DNA from: JALQUL01 sp040382935
GTDB lineage: Bacteria > Pseudomonadota > Gammaproteobacteria > Burkholderiales > Burkholderiaceae_C
Reading direction: 5' to 3'
Assembly (NCBI GenBank): GCA_040382935.1
Contig: JBEIEP010000012.1
Location: 1-64,000, forward strand
DNA: 64,000 bases
The notes below the pieces were generated by a model that was not told the DNA's origin, made no database searches, and worked only from the letters and a program-made list of their open reading frames with translations. Positions within the stretch are counted from its first letter, which is position 1; the number at the start of each line of letters is the position of its first letter. The position numbers and the translations under genes were made by a program. Positions 59,293 to 64,000 of this stretch are shown here, in pieces.

Positions 59293-60584
59293 TGGCCACA
59301 AAACCTGCTGTCAAACCCGCCGCCAGGCCAGCCCCCACCCGCACCCAGATGGATGTCTTTCTGGGCAAAGCGGAGAAACCTCTGGGACGGCTCATCTTCG
59401 TCAAGGACGGCCAGCGGGAGTTTTCTCAATTCGCCTACAGCGAAGATTGGCTGGCAGATGCCCAGTTCTTCGATGTCTCTCCCGACCTCAACCGCCAAAG
59501 CGGCTACCAACTGCGCAAGCCTCCGACCAAGAACGACACCTGTTTCTTCTTGGCCTTGGCCGATACCGAGCCGGATGCGTGGGGACGGCGAGTGATCGCA
59601 CGCGCACATGCCAAGGCCCGTGCCAAAGATGCGTCGCTTGGGCCACTGACCGAAGCAGACTACCTCGCTTGCGTGGATGATTTCAGCCGCGTGGGCGCAC
59701 TGCGGCTACGAGATGAGAGCGGGCACTACCTGCGCAGCGTGGCCGATGGTGCGCGGTCAACGCCTGCATTTTTGGAGCTGGAAAAAATTCTCCTCGCATC
59801 CCGCGCAGTGGAAGTGAGCAAAGAAACGGCCGAAGACCTGGCCTACCTTCAGGGCAAAGGAACATCCCTGGGCGGCATGCGCCCCAAATGCACCATCCTG
59901 GATTCAGATGGTGCTTTGTCGCTTGGCAAGTTTCCAAGCGTGAACGATGAGCGCTCTGTCACGCGTGGCGAGGTGTTGGCACTGCGACTGGCCCAGCTGG
60001 CAGGCATTGACAGTGCGCAAGCACGGATCGTGATGGTTCAGGACCAGCCGGTTGCCATGATTCGCCGCTTTGACCGCACATCCGAACAAAATCGCATCCC
60101 CTACATCTCAGGCGCCACGCTGTTACAAGCCAACCGCGACGACGAGCATTCGTACACGGAAATCATCGATGTGATGCGCTCCAAATGCGAGAACTTCATG
60201 GATGACGCTAGGCAGTTGTGGCGACGGTTGGTGTTCAATCACATGATCACGAACGTGGATGATCACTTGCAGAACATCGGGTTCTTGTACAGCGGAAACA
60301 ACCAGTGGCGACTGGCACCTGCTTTTGATTTGAACCCTTTTCCCGACAAGGAGTCGGAATCTAAAACCTGGCTCAGTGAAGACAGTGGACCGATCACCTC
60401 GATCCAGCAACTGTTGGGTCAAGCCGCCCGCTTCGAATTGTCGCAGCACCAAGCGCAATCCACCCTTGAAGAGGTGGCCTCAGCAGTCAAGCAATGGAAA
60501 GATGTGGCGACCTCAGCAAAGGTTGGACTGCAGGCGCACGAACTCAATGACTTCAAGCCTGCATTCAAAAGCGACATCCAATAA
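59292..60584 (+). CDS. hipA: HipA-like serine/threonine kinase toxin
   Basis: 430 aa from ATG 59292, full length for HipA. The N-terminal couple_hipA domain (TQMDVFLGKAEKPLGRL... GYQLRKPP) precedes the kinase domain with the phosphate loop KGTSLGGMRPKC, the active-site NHMITNVDDHLQNIGFL (Asp and Asn of the catalytic loop) and LAPAFDLNPF (metal-binding Asp). No catalytic residue looks lost. HipA phosphorylates glutamyl-tRNA synthetase in E. coli, causing growth arrest; the target here is assumed, not shown. Confidence 0.93.
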   Translation: MATKPAVKPAARPAPTRTQMDVFLGKAEKPLGRLIFVKDGQREFSQFAYSEDWLADAQFFDVSPDLNRQSGYQLRKPPTKNDTCFFLALADTEPDAWGRRVIARAHAKARAKDASLGPLTEADYLACVDDFSRVGALRLRDESGHYLRSVADGARSTPAFLELEKILLASRAVEVSKETAEDLAYLQGKGTSLGGMRPKCTILDSDGALSLGKFPSVNDERSVTRGEVLALRLAQLAGIDSAQARIVMVQDQPVAMIRRFDRTSEQNRIPYISGATLLQANRDDEHSYTEIIDVMRSKCENFMDDARQLWRRLVFNHMITNVDDHLQNIGFLYSGNNQWRLAPAFDLNPFPDKESESKTWLSEDSGPITSIQQLLGQAARFELSQHQAQSTLEEVASAVKQWKDVATSAKVGLQAHELNDFKPAFKSDIQ

Positions 60585-60703
60585 GCAGCCGTTCCGGAAC
60601 CTGTCGCGGCGCGCGTGAAGCGAAAAATAGCGCGGTCATGGCTTGATACAACATTGCCGATGTTAGAAGTCAGATTTCCTGTTAGAAGAGCACCTCTCAG
60701 GAA
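60585..60703. other. Gap between convergent hipA and the 60.7 kb gene
   Basis: No gene. It contains a 10-base palindrome GTTCCGGAAC (60591-60600) and two copies of TGTTAGAAG (60661-60669 and 60680-60688). No clear intrinsic terminator is visible. Confidence 0.5.
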
Positions 60704-61666
60704 TTACTTCTGATCCCAGGCCAGCTGGTACAAACCCAACCGGCGCTGTCGGCTAACCAGTTGCTCATAAGCTTGGAGCGGCCCTAGGTACAACGGATCC
60801 CCGCGATTTGCGGCCTTGATCTTGAAGACATCCATTGGTTTTTCACTGGATAGACCAGCTGCCCTCATGAGGAATTCAGCTGGTTGGGCTTGGTTTCGAT
60901 GCTTCCAGAGCGCAGCAAACAACCTCGCCTGAGCTTCGGTCAAGCGGATGGGGCCATGCGGCCAGTCATCGAGATACACCCACTGGAAGTCGTCGCTGAA
61001 CGGCCCATTAATGGCCACAGGGATGGCGTCTCTCAAAACATCGCCAGCATCTTCATGCACATCGTCGAGCAGACGCAGCGCCATGCCATGCAAGGCAAAT
61101 CGATCCTCGAGATGCCACCAGGTGGCCACACCTGCCAGCGGATCCTGCGGCATCCGACCCAAGGGCCTGGGCGTAATCACCCAACTCTGGATTCGAGGCT
61201 CGTGTCCGTGAAATATCTGCAGCCCATGGCGCTCCACCAGTTCAATCCGGCGCGCCACCACCACCGGTCGCTTCCTGTAGCGGCCGATGTCCCACACACC
61301 ATCGACGATACAGGTGATTGAGGCCTGCGACGCAATGCCCAGTGCACCACGCAACTTACGAATCAGCCATTCCTCGTCCAGCTGCCAACTGCGCTGACTG
61401 GCCGGATCCAGCCGAAAGGGACCGCAGTCCGGGCACTGCACCATGAGGCCTTCATCGCTTCGGAAGATAGGACCTCGGTACAAGCCACAGAAAGCGCACA
61501 TGGCATCACTGGCGTTGACCTGGCCCGCAATCACCGCCTTAACCTGCTTGAGTACATGCAGAGCTGAAATTTCTCCGTCGTGCAGGCCGCTTTCGAGCGA
61601 AAAACCACCCCTCACAAACAACAGGGCTGCCAAATTGATGGCTTGCTGGTTCTGCGTGATCTCCAT
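60704..61666 (-). CDS. Hypothetical zinc-ribbon protein (second gene of unknown pair)
   Basis: 320 aa, not recognised. Residues about 55-85 contain CAFCG... CPDCG, a likely zinc ribbon. Then follow alpha/beta-looking segments (RPVVVARRIELVERHGLQIFHG). The C-terminal half (LTEAQARLFAALWKHRNQAQPAEFLMRAAGLSSEKPMDVFKI) resembles a helical domain with a possible winged-helix-like end. The start lies 9 bases after the upstream gene's stop, so the two form an operon. Function unknown. Confidence 0.7.
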   Translation of the reverse strand: MEITQNQQAINLAALLFVRGGFSLESGLHDGEISALHVLKQVKAVIAGQVNASDAMCAFCGLYRGPIFRSDEGLMVQCPDCGPFRLDPASQRSWQLDEEWLIRKLRGALGIASQASITCIVDGVWDIGRYRKRPVVVARRIELVERHGLQIFHGHEPRIQSWVITPRPLGRMPQDPLAGVATWWHLEDRFALHGMALRLLDDVHEDAGDVLRDAIPVAINGPFSDDFQWVYLDDWPHGPIRLTEAQARLFAALWKHRNQAQPAEFLMRAAGLSSEKPMDVFKIKAANRGDPLYLGPLQAYEQLVSRQRRLGLYQLAWDQK

Positions 61667-61675
61667 TCACAGCCC

Positions 61676-62917
61676 TCACTCAAACAAACCACCAGCGAGC
61701 ACCCCTTGCCCTGCACTTTCTGGATCAGGCAAGAGGACCTGCTGGCCTTGCAGGATGCCCAGCTGCACCAGATAGCCTTCCAGCTGGGTCCGAAGTTTTT
61801 CATCGAACTTGTGCAGGTTCAGCCGCCCCTTGCTCGTGACCTCAACACTGACCACCGGACAGCGGCTTTTGCCCTGCATGGGTGCGAGGTAGAAATTGAG
61901 CACCGCTGCCTGGATCATCCAACCACGAGTGAGTGGATTCTCCGAGTTGAAATAGCTGGCCAGCAAATCGGTCACGCAGCGCTGATCGCTGGATGCACTG
62001 GCGGTGCATTCCATCTTGAGCCGTCCACAGCCACTGACCACGGTCACGCTTTTGACCTGCAGGCCCACGAAGCCGTCCTCGATCGCTTGCGGGATGTTCA
62101 TACCCATGCGCAGAGAGGTAAGGTTCAGGCGAGGCGTCTGAATGCGCTGGGCATCCGCGTCCACACCCAGCAAATGCCTGGCAAAGGCCTCACAGAGCAT
62201 GGCGTGGTACTTGGCCCCACCTCGGATGATGGTGCGTGCCACACCGGTTGCCTGGGCATATTCCAGCACCATGTGGATATTGGGACTGCCCACGCGCCGC
62301 TGCAGCTGGCTGCCCTCGAATTCGAGCTTGGCCGTCGCCAGATCCTTGGCGTGAATTGAGATGAGCTGTGTGCCCCGAGCACGTTCGAGCACATTGACCA
62401 CACACACCTCACCGCAGCCTAGCTCGCGCTGGTAGAACCCCTTGATGGCATCGCTGAACGCAGCTATCGAGGCCTCGTCTCGTTGTATGGCTCTCTTGAT
62501 GCCAAGGTCATGCTGTTGGGCCTGCTGCCCATGGTGGTCTAGGTATTCGATTTCGGCCGCCGCCTCAAACAGCGCGGGGTGGTGAACATAGAGCCATAAC
62601 GCCCGCTGCAGGTCACTCTTGCAGCCAATCAGGCCCATCAACTCGGAGGGTCGATCATGCGCCGCCTGGAACATGGCCTGCTTGCCCAAAGGGTGAGCCA
62701 GCAGCGTGCTGGCGTGCAAACCCGCCACGATGCAGTCACGCATGGCAGCCACAGGGTGGGACTGGATCAAGCCAATCAGGCCTTTGGATGTTTGAACGGA
62801 GTCGTTCCATGACCAGCCCTCGGGCAGTGGCAAGGCATGGCGCTCCATGAATGTTTTGAGGGTGTCGTCGACAGGCAAGTTCAGCAGGATGTCGGCGTAG
62901 GTCTGAGCTCGACTCAT
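61676..62917 (-). CDS. Hypothetical protein (first gene of unknown pair)
   Basis: 413 aa from ATG 62917 (AAAGGAG seven bases upstream), not recognised. The N-terminal half is helical (LWLYVHHPALFEAAAEIEYLDHHGQQAQQ). The middle and C-terminal parts alternate beta-like strands with CVVNVLERARGTQLISIHAKDL, VTVVSGCGRLKMECTASASS and PVVSVEVTSKGRLNLHKFDEKL. There are no transmembrane segments or known catalytic motifs. It precedes the zinc-ribbon gene. The pair is cargo between a HipBA locus and a serine recombinase module, a typical place for defence genes. Confidence 0.7.
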   Translation of the reverse strand: MSRAQTYADILLNLPVDDTLKTFMERHALPLPEGWSWNDSVQTSKGLIGLIQSHPVAAMRDCIVAGLHASTLLAHPLGKQAMFQAAHDRPSELMGLIGCKSDLQRALWLYVHHPALFEAAAEIEYLDHHGQQAQQHDLGIKRAIQRDEASIAAFSDAIKGFYQRELGCGEVCVVNVLERARGTQLISIHAKDLATAKLEFEGSQLQRRVGSPNIHMVLEYAQATGVARTIIRGGAKYHAMLCEAFARHLLGVDADAQRIQTPRLNLTSLRMGMNIPQAIEDGFVGLQVKSVTVVSGCGRLKMECTASASSDQRCVTDLLASYFNSENPLTRGWMIQAAVLNFYLAPMQGKSRCPVVSVEVTSKGRLNLHKFDEKLRTQLEGYLVQLGILQGQQVLLPDPESAGQGVLAGGLFE

Positions 62918-63203
62918 TTGGGTCTCCTTTGTTGTTTGTTTCGGCAATGAGGCGTCTCAACCCCCTGTCTCTTGACCGGGGGCTTGGGTTGAGGTTTTGC
63001 CGGATTGCTGGATAAATATACAGCTTTTGGCAAGTTTGTCAAAGCCACCGCTGCAGGCCGCTTGAATGCTGGCCGGTGTCTCAGAAACCCAGGATTTATT
63101 CGGCTCTCCAACTCAAGGGCCTCATTGGCCCGCCAAAACACGTTACTTCTGGAGGGGTTCATTCATACGATTTGTGGACGGTTTTCTCAATCAACTCCTC
63201 CCC
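62918..63203. promoter_or_regulatory. Divergent regulatory gap with inverted repeat
   Basis: About 286 bases between divergent genes at 62917 (minus) and 63204 (plus), so it should contain two promoters. An inverted repeat CTCAACCC (62956-62963) / GGGTTGAG (62986-62993) encloses a second nested pair CCCCC/GGGGG. It may be an operator or a structured leader for the minus-strand operon. At 63132-63142 lies GCCAAAACACG, the third copy of a word that also forms an inverted repeat at 53161-53236. Confidence 0.5.
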
Positions 63204-63443
63204 ATGAAAGTCCACCTGAACCAATTCACAAGCCCCCTGGGCAATCGCTCGGAAAAGAGCGGCTACCTCTGCCTTGAACAGATCAGCGAACTGATGGCCA
63301 AAGGCGCCCTCAGTCAACACCAGAAGCTCACCGAAATCCACAGCAGTCAGGTTTACGCCACTGATCTGGACGAGTTCGTGGACTTCCATGCCTGGCAGAG
63401 TGTGAATGTGAACCCGTCTACAGAACAAGGAGTTCACCCATGA
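63204..63443 (+). CDS. Small protein upstream of the DUF2924/recombinase pair
   Basis: 79 aa from ATG 63204, not recognised. The middle (YLCLEQISELMAKGALSQHQKLTEIHSSQVYATDLDEFVDFHAW) might be a small helix-turn-helix. Its stop overlaps the DUF2924 start (ATGA), so the three plus-strand genes are coupled. Longer in-frame readings exist but start in poor sequence. Confidence 0.65.
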   Translation: MKVHLNQFTSPLGNRSEKSGYLCLEQISELMAKGALSQHQKLTEIHSSQVYATDLDEFVDFHAWQSVNVNPSTEQGVHP

Positions 63444-63922
63444 AGCCACGATCCATCACCCCGCGCGAGCAGCGCAGTCTGGAAAAGCTCAATGCCGTCC
63501 AGCGCGAAGTGGCCGCACTGCATGAAATGAAGATGCCCGATCTTTGGAAAGTGTGGGATCTGCATTTCGCAAGCCGCCCGGTGCACCCCAACCGCAAATA
63601 CCTCATCTCACGCTTGAGCTACCGGATTCAGGAACTGGCCTTTGGCACCTTGCCGCAGTCCACACGCGAGCGATTGGTCGACTACGGCCAAAACCTCTCC
63701 AAAATCAAGACCAACACCCCGGCCAAAGCGGTGGCCATGCCCGGGGCCACCCTGGTGCGGGAGTTCGAGGGCAAGGAATTCAGGGTGGAGGTTTTGGCTG
63801 ACGGTCGCTACGAGTACAACCAGAAGATCTACCGCAGCCTATCGGCGATTGCCAAGAACATCACCGGCACGCATTGGTCCGGACCCGCATTTTTTGGCGT
63901 GAAAAACATGGTGGCCGCATGA
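63440..63922 (+). CDS. DUF2924 protein, recombinase partner
   Basis: 160 aa. The middle (MKMPDLWKVWDLHFASRPVHPNRKYLISRLSYRIQELAFG) and the end (PGATLVREFEGKEFRVEVLADGRYEYNQKIYRSLSAIAKNITGTHWSGPAFFG) match the DUF2924 pattern, including the typical RVEVL... YRSLSAIAK... GTHWSGPAFFG ending. DUF2924 genes regularly precede serine recombinase genes in prophages and islands. It overlaps the recombinase start by 4 bases. Confidence 0.9.
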   Translation: MKPRSITPREQRSLEKLNAVQREVAALHEMKMPDLWKVWDLHFASRPVHPNRKYLISRLSYRIQELAFGTLPQSTRERLVDYGQNLSKIKTNTPAKAVAMPGATLVREFEGKEFRVEVLADGRYEYNQKIYRSLSAIAKNITGTHWSGPAFFGVKNMVAA

Positions 63923-64000
63923 CTGAAGTGACCATCAAACGCTGCGCCGTGTACTGCCGTGTGTCCTCTGATGAAGGCCTGGACCAGCAATTCAACTCCA
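63919..64000 (+). CDS. Serine recombinase, N-terminal fragment (cut by window end)
   Basis: The first 27 residues are visible: CAVYCRVSSDEGLDQQFNS has the resolvase opening with the likely nucleophile serine in VYCRVSS. Its start overlaps the DUF2924 gene (ATGA). It is probably a large serine recombinase, perhaps the integrase of the prophage. It is a different protein from the recombinase at 19.6-21.2 kb. Confidence 0.85.
   Translation, partial: MTEVTIKRCAVYCRVSSDEGLDQQFNS

Overview
The window looks like a chromosomal segment of a betaproteobacterium, probably Burkholderiales (Comamonadaceae-like). This is an inference from codon usage, protein style and gene order; there is no rRNA or other marker gene to settle it. 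Almost everything is on the minus strand.

Region 1 (about 0-17.2 kb) is a surface polysaccharide (O-antigen or capsule) locus of the Wzx/Wzy type, transcribed right to left. Its genes are: flippase, FkbM methyltransferase, glycosyltransferase, polymerase, glycosyltransferase, the three UDP-L-FucNAc genes (fnlA/fnlB/fnlC or capE/F/G type), a WbuB-like glycosyltransferase and a PglC-like initiating sugar transferase. An unusual acyl block follows: amino-acid-type adenylation enzyme, carrier protein, ketoacyl synthase III, second carrier protein, SDR reductase and GNAT transferase. The locus ends with a NeuD/PglD-like transferase and a DegT aminotransferase. Just past the aminotransferase stop is an 11-copy heptanucleotide tandem repeat cut by the window edge. 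The acyl block probably builds an unusual acyl group on a carrier protein for an amino sugar.

Region 2 (17.2-22.2 kb) lies upstream of the polysaccharide genes on the same strand. It holds a predicted DNA-binding/NusG-like antiterminator fusion, a large serine recombinase and two coupled ParB-like proteins, with no ParA or replication protein.

Region 3 (22.3-58.7 kb, possibly to beyond 64 kb) is a nearly complete lambda/HK97-type siphophage prophage. From right to left it has a replication block (HTH proteins, SSB-like protein, primase-helicase), a DNA methyltransferase, a small plus-strand island, HNH endonuclease, terminase, portal, protease, capsid, connectors and tail tube. It continues with chaperones carrying a clear -1 frameshift site, tape measure, the M-L-K-I-J tail tip genes, fibres, and a lysis block with holin, endolysin, Rz and embedded Rz1. 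Between the fibre gene and lysis is a translationally coupled cassette: a tail fibre ending in a cysteine cluster, two beta-rich proteins of unknown function, two predicted 2OG-Fe(II)-type enzymes and a radical SAM/SPASM enzyme. It suggests post-translational modification of a virion protein and is the most interesting item in the window.

Region 4 (58.7-64 kb) carries a HipBA toxin-antitoxin pair, a two-gene minus-strand operon of unknown function, and a plus-strand module of a small protein, a DUF2924 protein and a second serine recombinase cut by the window end. It may be the accessory end of the prophage or a separate island. Prophage boundaries and att sites could not be identified by eye.
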